A DNA stretch of 60,000 bases from Bolinopsis microptera (GCF_026151205.1 NC_087073.1:6657001-6717000), one strand, 5' to 3'; shown: positions 35,003-47,588, counted from the stretch's first letter. The notes: generated from the sequence alone by a model not told the origin. Numbers and translations: made by a program.

Positions 35003-36037
35003 ATGACTAACCAGAGCACAGCGTTTTCTAATACTGACGTTCAGAGTACTTTTTTGTATTCGCCTACGGATGAGTTTACCTTACTTTCAACCCACCTGGA
35101 GCCCTACCTCATCACCAGCGTACCAAGTATCCTACTCAGCATCATGACCATCACCCTCAACAGCTTCATTATCAACTACTATCGGAAAAGTGAACTCTCT
35201 CTAGTCCCCTTTCTCTACACAATGATAGCATCAGCTGATATCCTGACTGCAGTCGGGGTTATACATCAGTCTGTAGCTTTTCCATTGTTCATTAAAGAAG
35301 TCATCGGTACAAACTCCATAAATATGCACACAGTTATTTTCTACACGGTCATTCAAATAAGTTACAGATCGTCTGTATTCTACAACTTAGTGCTGGCTGT
35401 TTCAAGGACTGTCATGATCTTAAGACCCTTTCTCCAGATTAAGATAGGTGCTGTAAAAGTTGCATGTATCTTGCACATTGTGCCGTGGCTAATCCTAACT
35501 GCTTCAGATATACATCAGTTTTATTTTGTTGAAAACGCTTTTGTTATTAGAGTGTATATGGATTTGAATTTGCAAATGGGCGCCAGTATATATTTAAATA
35601 TGGGCGCCAGAATAATAGGATTTAGGTCGGCAATAGGTTTGCTTTTTCTATCTCTACCTCAGATGATAGCCTTTCTAATACCGGTCTTCATAATCTGTAT
35701 CACGTGTATTATCCAACTGGTATCACTGCACAGATCAAGTGAGTTTCCAGCCAGCAACAATCAACGTCACGTGACCATTACAATAGTCCTTATGTCAATC
35801 CTATTTGTCGTGTGTAACTCTGCCCTCGCTGGATTAGTATTATATAGCATTATCACCGATAATTATGAAGTCTTATATAACTATAGCTACTACTTCTTAC
35901 CGGTGCTCGGAACTTTGCTGCCAATACTGAACGCAGCACTCAACCCTGTCATCATCATTACGAGAAGTAACGGATTGAGAGTAAAGTTCGTGGAGACAAT
36001 GCGGCAAATAAAGAGCTTGGTGAGATGGCAAAGGTAA
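35003..36037 (+). CDS. Rhodopsin-like GPCR, single coding exon
   Basis: 344 residues with seven hydrophobic segments and an N-terminus bearing NQS. Class A landmarks are present: N1.50 in TLNSFIIN, D2.50 in IASADILTA, W4.50 in IVPWLILTA, and NP in TM7 (ILNAALNPVIIITR). The DRY motif is replaced by VSRTVMILRPF, with only Arg kept; TM6 has LFVVCNSA instead of CWxP, and NPxxY ends in Ile rather than Tyr. TM6 and TM7 closely resemble the minus-strand GPCR at 12377-13480, so both belong to one divergent family. There is a small in-frame duplication (MGASIYLNMGA) before TM5. The start ATG lies just after TTTTCAG, so a 5' UTR intron is likely. Ligand unknown. Confidence 0.85.
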   Translation: MTNQSTAFSNTDVQSTFLYSPTDEFTLLSTHLEPYLITSVPSILLSIMTITLNSFIINYYRKSELSLVPFLYTMIASADILTAVGVIHQSVAFPLFIKEVIGTNSINMHTVIFYTVIQISYRSSVFYNLVLAVSRTVMILRPFLQIKIGAVKVACILHIVPWLILTASDIHQFYFVENAFVIRVYMDLNLQMGASIYLNMGARIIGFRSAIGLLFLSLPQMIAFLIPVFIICITCIIQLVSLHRSSEFPASNNQRHVTITIVLMSILFVVCNSALAGLVLYSIITDNYEVLYNYSYYFLPVLGTLLPILNAALNPVIIITRSNGLRVKFVETMRQIKSLVRWQR

Positions 36038-37132
36038 ATGGACGATGTTTCAGACAAACCAGGAACTTGAAGAGTGGAAGACGTTTGTGAATGGAGCATT
36101 GCTTGGGTTGAACATTTTTATCAGCAATACTCAAATGGACGATTGTTCAGCTGAAAAGTATGCTACGCGAGTGGTGAGCCATTTAAAAAATAACTTCCCT
36201 GTTAAAATATGTTGACTGTATAGAGTTTGTAGTTATTACGCTGTATTGATTGATAGTGATATACGATTTCTGTTTTAGAGGACCTATTTCAGCTATATCT
36301 CCACAGAAACTGCACATTTAAATTGTCACCTATGAAAATAGTTTTATAACTTGATCTTGCTCTAACCAGAGCCCTCTCGCTAATGCAGTAGCGCGCGACA
36401 ACAAGCGCGTCACGCAGTATAGTACGCGTAGACTCATGGCTAGGCTAGGTGAAAATACTTGATCAAAACTACTATTGGTATAGCCATAGGCACTGAGTTG
36501 ACGTGTTGAACGTGGAATCGCGTTTAGGATAAATTTTGAGGAACTTCAACAAAAGCTGCTCACGCTAAATTATGTATTGTGCTTTTCATGACATGTGACA
36601 CTGATCACAGTAGCACTAGCGTTACAGTAGCGTTATGTTTTTTACATCGTCATTATCTAGTTCAAAATTATTCAAAGAGATTTATATTTTACAGCATACA
36701 AATTACAAATGCATATACAAACTCTAAATACAATTTGTATTATTATTCTTTTGTATTACAAAAGATTTTATTTCGATTCATAAAGTTTTGATTCACGATG
36801 TCAATCCTTCGCATTTCGCCGATCTATGGTTGCGATAAGCATTATTGGATGCGCGCGCGACCCAATAGTGCATCGCGCTACAATGTCAATTGTACATTAT
36901 AGTTATACATATTATATTTGATTTAGGACCGGACGCGCAATTGGCAATGATCAATTTCTGTGGAAATATAACATATAAATGAAATAATAAACTGCGCCTT
37001 ACTTTATATTATACTTAATATTATACTAATTAATAACTTAAGCTTATAAATCAATATTAGTATTTAATAATATTATCAATATCATTAGCTTGCTTGTTTC
37101 TCTTCGTTGTACAAGAATTTAGAATTTATAGC

Positions 37133-37197
37133 TCGAAGTCGAATTAACGGGTGATACTCATAAAATTTATGAGTATCACCCGTTAATTCGACTTCGA
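37133..37197. repeat. 65-bp perfect palindrome
   Basis: Two 32-base arms (37133-37164 and 37166-37197) are perfect reverse complements around a single A, starting TCGAAGTCGAATTAACGGG. The two other copies of the element have the same palindrome with imperfect arms (near 57045-57110 and 59815-59885). Confidence 0.9.
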
Positions 37198-38590
37198 TAT
37201 TTTACTAAAATATCTGTTCAATATATTGGACCGTCGACGAGTCCAACTCGGCGCGCGTCCTGGTAGGTTGTAACCTACAACTACAAGAAAGTCCGAAAAG
37301 ATCGCTGCTGGCTGCGCAAAGCCAAAGCCAAAGCGTTTAATTTGGTCATGTGCCAAGTAAATTTGATCATTGATCACCGCGACCGCACCATAAAATTACT
37401 CAGGCTATTATATAATATTTATGTTCATAATCACAAATCATAAATTGTAGGTTTATAACCTACCAGTGACCAGGACGCGCGACGCGAGTATCACCCGCGC
37501 CTGTTAAAATCATAAACCGAATCGGAATAGCGAGATTAGGCGGAATGACAGGCTGAGCGAGGCCCGGGGGGGTGGGTAGGGGGTAGTCTAGGCTGGAATT
37601 TAAACTGCTCGCCTCCTCTCATGTATGCCATGCGAGAAGCTAGCGAAATTGTAATAAAATTGTATTGGGATTCAGATTGGGCATTGTATTACCATTGGGG
37701 TTGGCGTGCCAGGTAATAAAATTACTAATACTTATTTGAACGGACATTGATTGAATGCTGGAAGTCCTTAGCGGTTGCCCAAGCGTTCATTTTAATGCTC
37801 GTTCAAATAACAAATAATGTCTGTCCGTTGAAATTTGTCCCCAAAAGTATTCCAAGTTCCATTACACATTACGAAATTTAATTATTGTCAAGGATAATGA
37901 TTTGTAGCGCGATGCACTATTGACCATTGTTAATGATCTGGCCCGGCGCGCGCTACTTCGTAACTCGTGCCGTCGGCCATTTCGAGAAGGAAAGCGGCGC
38001 GCGCTACTTCGAAGAAATTTAGACGAGTACCATCCGTCAAGATGCTCTAAACTAATACTATTACTGGCCGCACCGCGCATTAAATAATCTTCTCGCAATC
38101 AAAATAATTTTATCCCGGTAGATCGGACGAGAATGAAAGCAACCAAGCCATGGGCCTCCTGAGCTGCAATGATTGACATCGTGAATCAAATATGAAAATA
38201 TAATATAATAAATCATAATGATGACTATTGTAGGACTTCGCCGCTTCGCCGCGCCGCGCGAACTAGCATTCTTGCTTCGCATCGTCGATCGTCGATCGTT
38301 GCTCTGCTTCGCAGAGCAACGATCTCGATGGGTTGACATCGTCAACCAATGATGACTACTTTTTTATCTCGGTAAATTAATCCAATAATTTCTGGATGAT
38401 GATTAATCACTCTACACTCGACTGTCACGTGACTTTTTCAACCCGTTCTCTAGTTGTCATACGTTGTATGACCCGCCGCGCACGAAGTGCGCGGCTCCCC
38501 CTGTATCGTCAGGACGATAAAACGATAGTGAAATGACCGTGGGGGTCGCAACGTGATACAATTTTCTAGCTGGTCCTGAACGACTATTCG

Positions 38591-38672
38591 AAACCCTAAC
38601 CCTCCAATCTGATCCCAACCGTAACCCTAACCCAATTCTTAACAAAAGCAAATGCTGAAACCCTAACTAGGG
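38591..38672 (+). repeat. Telomere-like CCCTAA patches inside the modular element
   Basis: Degenerate CCCTAA units appear three times: AAACCCTAACCC at 38591, GTAACCCTAACCC at 38621, and AAACCCTAACTAGGG at 38658. They are interspersed with unrelated sequence. In the inverted copy near 55140-55210 the units are decayed. The patches are too short and broken for a telomere. Confidence 0.5.
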
Positions 38673-41121
38673 GGTGCACCATATATAATAAAAATAAACT
38701 TGCTCGGATTTTAAAATTTTTTGTACCATTGTTTTCTAGAGACTGTGAGAATTTTCACAATACTAAATTTGTCATACCTTTTTTGAAAAGATCAGTGAGT
38801 TTCGCCTAGGTGCCATATTTGATGGTGCGCGGCTTTTGGAGCAAAATTAGCGGTAAATGGTAAAACTCGCGTAATTTGATTCACGATGTCAATCCTTCGC
38901 ATCTCGCCGATCTGCATACGTGGTTGCGAGAAGCATTATTTGATGCGCGCGCGACCCAGTAGTGCATCGCGCTACAATCGCGTAATTTGACCAAATTTTT
39001 GACCATTGTTAATGATCTGGCCCGGCGCGCGCTACTTCGTAGCTCGTGCCATCAGGCCATAACATTTCGAGAAGAAAGCGGCGCGCGTTGTAGCGCGATG
39101 CGTTACTGTGCCGCGCCGCGCACTCAATGAGGCTTCTCACATCGACTAGATCGGCGAGATACGCTACTGTGCCGCGCCGAGCTGCCATGAATTGACATTG
39201 TCAATTAACAATTAAGGCGCGCGCTACTTCGAAGAAATTTAGACGAGTAACATCCGTCAACCAAATTTGACCAAATTTGTTGATTTTTGTCGTATTATTT
39301 GGATATATCTTCAGTTCTTTGAATGAGATCATTTTGAAAATTGGTGGCGAAGACCTTCCAATATATAGGGCTTTCACAACTGTCCGAAAAATTTGGTGGA
39401 TATCGGAGTTGATATAGTGATCAAAATGGAGCAAAATACGCTGCTTTTAGCTGTAACATAATGTCTGATGGTTGGATATGCTTTAAACTTTTCGGACACT
39501 TTCCTTGTAAGTCTATGAGTAAGCTTACCAATTTTTGTTGCAATCGAAGGTGGGGAAGGATACTTAATATCTATTTGTTTGAAGAAAATGGTGCTGGCCG
39601 AAATTAGCGCTAAAATGTAAAAAACCATCCTACAGTCGGCACGCGCGGCTCACTGTCGATGGCGCACTACCTACCCTGACCTAACGAGAAACTAGACTAA
39701 CTTCCTTATTATAGTTACTAGCAGGAACCCGTATAACCCTAAAATAGTGTCAAGATTCAAGAGACTAAAATAATTATTACCTATTAATTCGCGTTTTTGA
39801 CACCACTTTGGGGTTCAAATTTTGTGCTCTAACATCTAAAACTCCTATTCCTTGGCCAATTTTTTATTTTTTCATGCCGACTTGGAGGCGATTAAAGCAT
39901 TTGACCCAGTCAAAAAAGTATCAGTTGTATATCTTTTACGGTTTTTGCGGAAAGTTGCGTTAAAGTTGATGCCGTGGTGTCAGTAAAATGGTACGGATAA
40001 ACACATCCATATATATCGTCTCGCTTTATATATAGTAAGATACGATCATATCACGTGATCGAGACAGTTTTTCGCCAATATCTCGTCAGAGGAGCATTTT
40101 AACCCTATGTCATGGGGGGTGATTCGGAATCAGCGTCCGAAAATACATCGATTGATGAAATTGGTTTCAACTGTAGGGGCCCCTTTTAGAACAATCTCGA
40201 ATATCGACTGTAGAGTGATTTAGCACGCTCGATTATTTCTACCATTGGACTAAATAACTTATATCAACATTTTTAGTTTTAATGTTTAACGACTGCTTTT
40301 TGATTCTTCATGTTGCTCACGCCTCACTGTATTCAAAATTGATTGGAAAATTAATATTTGCTAAAATTGAAAATAATTCCCCAAAAGATGCACAAATTTC
40401 AAAACGTGGTTTTAAATGCCTTCGATTGTTTATTTTAATCTCCGTTCAAATATAGAGTATGTCCGTTTACGGTCAGCTGAAGTTAAATGAGACCAAAATT
40501 GCTTATCGTTACATTTACACGATCATCAGATTTTATGTTTGATGTTTAAGCAGCCATCTAAACTAACCTAAACCATTATATCGGGAGCAGGGTAGAAATG
40601 AAATATTTACTTGATGGCGATAAAAATATTAATAAAATGAATTCTGGGAAGAAAGTTTTATCAAGAATATAATCTGAATATTACTTAATTTCAATAATCG
40701 AACTAGCATCTGATTCTGTTTATCGAAATGAAATTGTATTAAATTCAAACTGAAAGTCACAATAAAAACAGATAAGTTTAAAAATTGCTTTAATACACTG
40801 AAAATAACAACTAAAACTTTCTGCCAAATCAACCAGTTTTGTTATGGTGTTCAAGATAAAAGTCACCCCTCAACGATCTACACCTACGCCGGAATATTTG
40901 TGCATAAATATAAAAATGAAGAGATATCTACGTTTTTACAATAACCGTCGTTTCCAGACTCTGACAAAATATTAAAAACAATCCCAGTTCCGCTCAACAA
41001 AACATTCAAGCTTCATATCAATGAAATTTAAGCTATCAATGAAATGGCTGTTCCAAATCTTTGAGCTGTATTTTAAGAGTCCAGTCCCCTAATTGATTGA
41101 GAATCCCCTCTTATAAACCCA

Positions 41122-44100
41122 TCACAAGTTTTTGTATCCGAACGTTTTAAACATTTTCTGGCACTGAAACTCGACCAGTTTGGCGTGAACTGGGTCCATA
41201 ACGTTCTTCCAGTTGTCGACTACTTCAGCTGTATTTCTAACAACCTGAACAAAGAAGCTGTTAAGGAGACAACGTACACACAAAAAAAAACCAACTTAAA
41301 ATACTACATCATATTATTATGTAGACAAATCAGAGACAAAGAATCTACAATATTGACACAGCTTGTGAGCTTGCGGTTTCTGTCTTTTAGGAAACACGAA
41401 GCGCAGCGTTTAGATAGTTTGAGCGAATCCCGGCTAATTCTCACTCAGAAACCCGGACAAATCTATAAAAATGGACCTAACAATTAAAACAAACCTCGTA
41501 TTTTCCCTGTACCACAGCTCCAGTGGAACTAGCTATGATATAATCCTGCACAGATTTAGTGAGCTCCAGTCCGGTGAACTTGTAGAGTAACTTAGCGTAC
41601 TCAATAGGAGCAGTGGCAATCTGAGTGGTATTATGAGGGGTGTTAGGAAAGATAATATGTATTATCATAACTCACTCATGATTATGAGCTCCACAATTTC
41701 TGTGTTCATTGATTGAATGAGTTCTAAGGAAAATAGCCAATTCTCAGCAACCCTTTCCACTTTCCAGTAGTAATTTCACAAATTATACCAACGAAAAGCT
41801 GTCCTGAAGCTTTTAGTTGAGTTCTATAGAAGTTTTGCGTTTTTAGCGGTCAGCTTTTCGCTACAGTGTTATTAGGTGGTGGTTTAAATGGAAATTATAC
41901 TCACATCCTCATATTTGACGACCCTGTAACGATGCTTGAACTCCTCACTGAGTCCAACCTTGAGATTTTGCAAGTAAGTGGAACACATCTCAGCTGCCAC
42001 TGCTGTTATGTCGTTCTCAGAGAACTTGGCGCTTTTCTCGGAGTTCCCCGTGTGAAGCTCCCCGAATGTGCTCTGCAAAATAACACTTTAGATTTACAGT
42101 TTGGTGAGTCTGACACGTGCAAAATGACACTTAGATTTAAAGTTTGGTGAGTCTGACACGTGCAAAATGACACTTTAGATTTAAAGTTTGGTGAGTCTGA
42201 CACGAAGTTAAACTGCTGCTCGACTGTCTATTTATATAGTCCGACTATACTTTAACTTATACAAAATTACGTGGTAACTCTTCACTCTTCAGCGCAGTCT
42301 TAATCAGATTTACAAAATATTTATTATTCCGTCTATTGGAGAGTGTGAATTGAAACTATTTACACGTATCGAATTCAATTATACCCGAAACAAGGCCTAA
42401 CTCAAAATTCCACTCCAAAACTTAAGGTCATCATGCACAATGGTGCACAATGGTTTTTCCATGGGACCAAGATTAAAAGCAGCTGATAGATTTCACTCCC
42501 CTCTATCAGAAACAACTAAACAATTGATTTTGAGAGAATTTTGATAAAGACCCCACCGGCCCCCTTAATGTGATTAGTTACGCAGGATCGAGCTGGACGA
42601 TGAGAATGACACGTACCACTTTGAGAGTCTACATTCCCCCGGCCCAGCCCCCTTAAGGAATGGGAAGAATTGTGAGATTCCATCCCACTATAGCAGGGTT
42701 CCTGTGAGTTATTGAATCAAAGAATTCATATCTAAAATTAACATCTTGGTAACTTACTATTCTAGACTGTACGATAGGTCGTGGATCTCTGACAAGATGG
42801 AGAATTTTGTAGTTTTTGCATCCCATTTCAGGTAATTTGGACAACACTGATAGATCAGTGAGTCTGATTACTTTGGCAGATATCATGTCCATGGTTCTGC
42901 ACATGATTTCCACCGCTCCTGGGTGATTTAGCACGGTTACAGTTGGAACTGCAAAAATATATTTGAACTTATGATACCCGATCGCGATGAAACAGGTACA
43001 AACGCTGTCCTCTCAAAACATCTTTCCTCCGAAATGACACCTCATTCGCAGATTTAAGTTATTTAAAAATTACCTCATTACTTCCCTACCTAAATCTTTA
43101 GGAGTAGCTGCTTTGAGAGTTGCTTTCAGCTCCGTGCCCCCCGACTTTCTGTAGGGCGGTAACACCTCACCATATTTGTCCAAGTAACCTTGCAACCTCT
43201 GGGGAGAAAATATAATTTAACTACATATATAATAATAATGAGGTTATAGATCTTGCAAGGCCAGGCTGAGCGTGAGTTTTTAAAACTATAAGTATATATA
43301 ATATAGATATCAAGGGTAAGGTATCAGTAGTTTTAATTTTCACCAGTTATTTGCCTTGTCTGCTCCCTACTAAACACTACAACATAATAAGGTTAACAAT
43401 GATGGCGGTATAGTAAATTGCAATAATAAATTTAAGATTTCCAGGCTTTTAGTAATACTGCAGCGGAAAGTGGGATTATAAATATTTGGCGACAGGCAGA
43501 CGTATACACCATATTATTTTTATAAAGATCATTAGAACCACCGAATCAACAACAGTCACTGTTAACTAAAGGAGTTGCAGACCTAATTTAGCGAAATTCT
43601 TAAACTTAATTTTGTTAAATGTTTACTTCTGCTATAATATAATAACCAATAGTACATAAGTAGAGAGACTTACATGGAGTGACTTGCTCCAAGAAGCTCG
43701 TTCCCCCATAGAAGGGTACTTGACGTCATCAAACTGACACTGACACTCGTTACTCAGAATCTGTAGCTTGATATCCGTGTACTCGTCTTCTGTTAGTTTA
43801 CTAGCGTCCACTACCTGGAAATAGGTAAAGTTTAGACTTTAGATGGACAACATTTGGATCAGGTCACAGTGGGTCTCCTACTTTGCCGGGCAATTTAAAT
43901 GTCAAATTATTGGATTTAAAGCGTCAGCTTACCCAACCGCTCAAAACTGGGATAGGAATTCATAAATAAAGAGTAAAGACTCACGGAAGAAAAAGCTCTG
44001 GCGTCGAGCGGTTCGAAGAAGTCTAGAACATTCTCGTTCTCCTTGAAGAAGCTTTCTAACCAAGTGCTCCCCGACCTGGCCTCCGCTACTATTATCAGGA

Positions 44101-44503
44101 ATGGGACACTCTGATTAGTTGCTGTCAGGTCCTGGAGAGTGGGGTTGGTTAGGACGGCTACACAATTAGTCTATAATCAACAATGTAAAATATGTGGATA
44201 TTATTAGACAACCGGTTAAAGATCTGTAACATACAATCCCGCAATTTAATCTTTAAAAGTCGCCCTTTGTGAGTATGATGAGAAACCTAATTATAAAGCA
44301 CGACCTACCTTAGTCATCTCAGCAGAAACTTGGCAACCAGGTCCTTCGTTGTGCACCACCATGCTTACAACAGTACATGAAACGACGAGGAGCGTCATCA
44401 CCGCCACAACGATGGCCACCTGCTGCCTGGAGTTTGTCGTGGAGAGGAGACGAGACAGCTGCTGCAGCATCATCCCTCCTGACCTCCACCTTATAGTAGA
44501 CAC
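41122..44503 (-). CDS. Golgi carbohydrate sulfotransferase, eight exons
   Basis: Carbohydrate sulfotransferases (CHST type) move sulfate from PAPS to sugars of glycoproteins or proteoglycans in the Golgi lumen. Eight exons with matching phases: 44503-44309, 44131-43985, 43814-43674, 43198-43090, 42948-42758, 42072-41905, 41620-41495 and 41244-41122, giving 399 residues, the usual family length. A type II anchor (VAIVVAVMTLLVVSCTVVSMVV, about residues 33-54) follows a short basic tail. The 5'-phosphosulfate loop is VAEARSGSTWL and the 3'-phosphate motif is LHLVRDPRPIVQSR. Later family features are YRVVKYED and FTGLELT; the C-terminus is CQKMFKTFGYKNL. Which sugar it sulfates cannot be told. 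A minisatellite lies directly before exon 6. The identification is firm and the acceptor choices follow phase. Confidence 0.9.
42073..42203 (-). repeat. Tandem repeat duplicating the sulfotransferase exon 6 acceptor region
   Basis: About three units of 44-46 bases. On the minus strand each carries AAATCTAAAGTGTCATTTTG followed by CAC, and the last unit reads TTATTTTGCAG and serves as the splice acceptor. The array thus repeats the branch-site and acceptor region with the AG changed to AC in upstream units. Confidence 0.75.
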
Positions 44504-45677
44504 TGTGATGGTAGGGGTGGGGGACTATACCCAGAGTGGGCGGGTACAGAGCGGGAGTTACTGAGATAGGGAGAGAGAGAGGTTGTGGGGCGAGCTAACT
44601 GCTACTTCATATCATCTCTCCCTGCCATCACCTTAACAGGGGGGTTATCGTTACAGGGAGGTTTATCAGCACAAATATATTCAGAATATATTACTAATTA
44701 GATTATATTTCAAAATATTATTTACTATCCAAGTCGTATATTTAATTCAAATCAAACAATCTAACGATTTAATTCACAAAGGTTCCCTTTTGCAGAAGAT
44801 TTAACATTCAAGGGGCGTCACTGGTAATGGCAGCTTGAATTTCAACAGAGCAGAGAAAGTAATCACACGAAAAACCTGGTCTCATCAACAAAACAAGATT
44901 ACAAATACATGAAATAATGTGAAATAGATCATCGACACAAATAAGAGCAGAGATAAAACGTCTGTCCACAGCACAGACAGAACAAGATTATACAGATCAT
45001 CGACACAAATAATAAAGCAACCTAAAGATAAAGGTGACACGGCGTGGTGTACACAATGCTCTCTATTACATCAGATGTAAACACATTAGCGGTCAACCAG
45101 ACAATAACGATGTAGAACTTGTACAATAGGAACTCGAACAGTAGGAACAAGTGATGTTACAAATGACACGTGTACGACGTACGTAGCAACACTACATAAA
45201 GAGAGCGTCTTTTATTATTTACACAGCGGCAAAGCCTTAATGGAAAGAAGATTGTTAATCGAATGAAATCGAGTATTCCTGCAAAACTCAATTTGACGAG
45301 TAATTCTGATCGGTCATAACTCTGCAATAATACACAGCAGATCGGGAGTAAAACTAATTCCCGTAACTAGGTAACTACCATTCAACTCTGTAGGGAGTGT
45401 CTAGAGTTTCCTGTCACAGACCTAACTGAGAAAGGTCGATTACTTAACACGTACCACAAGTCTTCCCCTGTCCTGGTGATTTGTCACGTGATCAGAGATT
45501 AAAGGAGGTACTTAAATCTAACTCGTCTGGCAAAAAGAAAAATTACTCTGCGGCACAGTCTCCTCTGTGGCACAGTCTCCCCTGCGGCACAGTCTCCTCT
45601 GCGGCACAGTCTCCGTGGTGAGGGATAGTTTTTCAATATTCAATGCCATCTTCTAAAAATCCACATATTGGTACATT
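44504..45677. other. Upstream region of the sulfotransferase gene, with an 18-bp repeat
   Basis: No gene is seen. Near 45545-45615 there are four units of about 18 bases, CTCTGCGGCACAGTCTCC with small changes. GATCATCGACACAAATAA occurs twice (about 44930 and 44998). Confidence 0.45.
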
Positions 45678-47190
45678 CTAGGCTATCCATTATCGGTATG
45701 AAATTTTTTATCTAGATAAACAGATAAAGATTTAGGTTTTATCTAGATAAAACCGATAAAACCGATAATTTTTCTGCTGAAGGCCAAAGCCAAAATATTT
45801 TCCAAATTTCGCAAAAACTAATTGTCGACTTTTATTACTGTTTACCAGTAATCTTGCTAAAGTACCACTTCCTTTCTTTTGAAAATATTAGAGCATTAGC
45901 TTTCTTCTCCGGGGAGCAGAAGTGCACCAGTTTTCTTCAAAACAGTAGACCAACGGTTTTCTTCTCCTAAGAACAGTAGTGTACCAGTTCTCTTCAAAAC
46001 AGTAGACCAACGGTTTCCTTCTCCTGAGAACAGTAACGCACTATTTCTCCTTAAAACAGTAGACCACCGGTTTCCTTCTCCTGAGAACAGTAGTGCACCA
46101 GTTGTCTTCAAAACAGTAGACCAAGGGTTTCCTTCTCCTGAGATTTGAGAACAGTAGTGTACTAGTTATCTTCAAAACAGTAGACCACCGGTTTTCTTCT
46201 GAAAACAGTAACGCAATAGTTCTCTTCAAAACAGTAGACCACCGGTTTCCTTCTCCTGAGAACAGTAGTGCACCAGTTGTCTTCAAAACAGTAGACCACC
46301 GGTTTCCTTCTCCTGAGAACAGTAGTGCACCAGTTGTCTTTAAAACAGTAGACCAAGGGTTTCCTTCTCCTGAGAACAGTAGTGTACTAGTTCTCTTCAA
46401 AACAGTAGACCAACGGTTTCCTTCTCCTGAGATTTGAGAACAGTAGTGTACTAGTTATCTTCAAAACAGTAGACCACCGGTTTTCTTCTGAAAACAGTAA
46501 CGCAATAGTTCTCTTCAAAACAGTAGACCACCGGTTTCCTTCTCCTGAGAACAGTGGTGCACCAGTTGTCTTCAAAACAGTAGACCAAGGGTTTCCTTCT
46601 CCTGAGAACAGTAGTGCACCAAATACCAATTCTCCTCGAAACAGTAAAGCATTTAAAGTGATTCAGTGAACCGTTTTCTTATCCTGTTGATAACTTGGAG
46701 CAACAGATTCCTTCTCCTGAAGACAATGTTTCACGCCCAGAACACTTACGAAATTCAATTGAGTGCCCTGCCGGTATTTTTGACTCTTGTTAACAGTAAC
46801 ATGCTCGTTCCCGTCTCCAGAATGGTTGTAAGGTAAAACGCCAGCACCCTCAAGAGAACAATGTCAATAACCTTCTCTAGATTTCTACAGTTCATACAGT
46901 TCTACAGTTCCATAGGTATACAAATGTAAATAAACCTCTTAAGCTCACTTCTAAGTAAACTACCTCATCTATCATACTAGAAGACGTTTGGGACTGTTTC
47001 TTGGATTACTTGGAAAGGCAAAAACACTAATATTTCTTTACAATTTTACGGTATTGTGGCAGTATTTTCGGTAATATCTAGTGAATTTTTATACCGATAA
47101 AAATATGTTTTATCTAGATAAACAGATAACTTTTTTTAACGAATTATCGGAGATAATTATCGGTTACGATTATCGGAGTGGATAGCCTAG
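45678..47190. mobile_element. TIR element with TACATT target duplication carrying a satellite
   Basis: Ends are CTAGGCTATCCA in inverted orientation (45678-45689 and 47179-47190), flanked on both sides by TACATT (45672-45677 and 47191-47196), an exact 6-bp target-site duplication. Subterminal sequence repeats TTATCGG and TATCTAGATAAA in both orientations. There is no transposase frame, so it is non-autonomous at 1513 bases. Half of its interior is a 58-bp satellite. The superfamily is not assigned. Confidence 0.85.
45896..46640. repeat. 58-bp minisatellite with higher-order structure
   Basis: About 12-13 units starting GAACAGTAGTGCACCAGTTG. A marked unit variant (GATTTGAGAACAGTAGTGTA) recurs at 46142 and 46432, 290 bases or five units apart, so a five-unit block was duplicated. 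Minus-strand open frames here are by-products of the periodicity. Confidence 0.9.
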
Positions 47191-47588
47191 TACATTCGAT
47201 ACCGGATATCGCAGAGTAGGCAGACAGTCGGTAAAATGTTTATTTTAAGCAGCATCTCTTTAAACTTTTAAAAGACGCTAGAATATTGTAGCAGCACTTG
47301 CCAAATAATATTTACTCACGCCCTAGATCAATGAAATTAACCGGAATCATATATAATTAACCGGAATCATATATATGAGGGATATATAAGCTCTTCTGCT
47401 GGAGGAATTTATCCTTAAATCGTCAGGATTTCTTGCAACCATACGTATTACATTTGATGTTTCCATTCTCACGACTTCGTTCTCATTGATCAAAACTTCT
47501 CAACTCTGATAGTCTGTCTCAACACATCATCAGGAAACTCATATTCATTTGAACTGACAGGGATTTGGAGTCCCATTTTCCAGGAAGT

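Larger units (their letters stand above)
36240..40668 (+). mobile_element. Modular repeat element, copy 1
   Basis: This 4.4-kb block is repeated, diverged, inverted at about 52770-58400 and in part directly at about 58640-60000. The left limit is near GATTGATAGTGATATACGAT and the right limit near AAAGTTTTATCAA. It is built from reused modules: GATTCACGATGTCAATCCTT at 36790 and 38878, GACCATTGTTAATGATCTGG at 37923 and 39001, and GAAGAAATTTAGACGAGTA at 38011 and 39231, each next to GCGCGC-rich text. Short hairpins occur (CCGCGCAC-GAA-GTGCGCGG near 38476; GATCGTTGCTCTGC with its complement near 38295). No transposase or reverse transcriptase frame is seen. Class unknown. Confidence 0.6.

Noticed and set aside
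42584-42710. Possible plus-strand exon (acceptor ACGCAG, donor GTGAGT, frame with RIELDDENDTYHFESLHSPG)
   Set aside because: It looks exon-like, but it sits alone in a sulfotransferase intron with no partner exon on that strand, and I could not recognise the protein.
45896-46629. Repetitive minus-strand frames (GEGNRWSTVLK type)
   Set aside because: These are by-products of the 58-bp satellite; three overlapping frames show the same periodicity.
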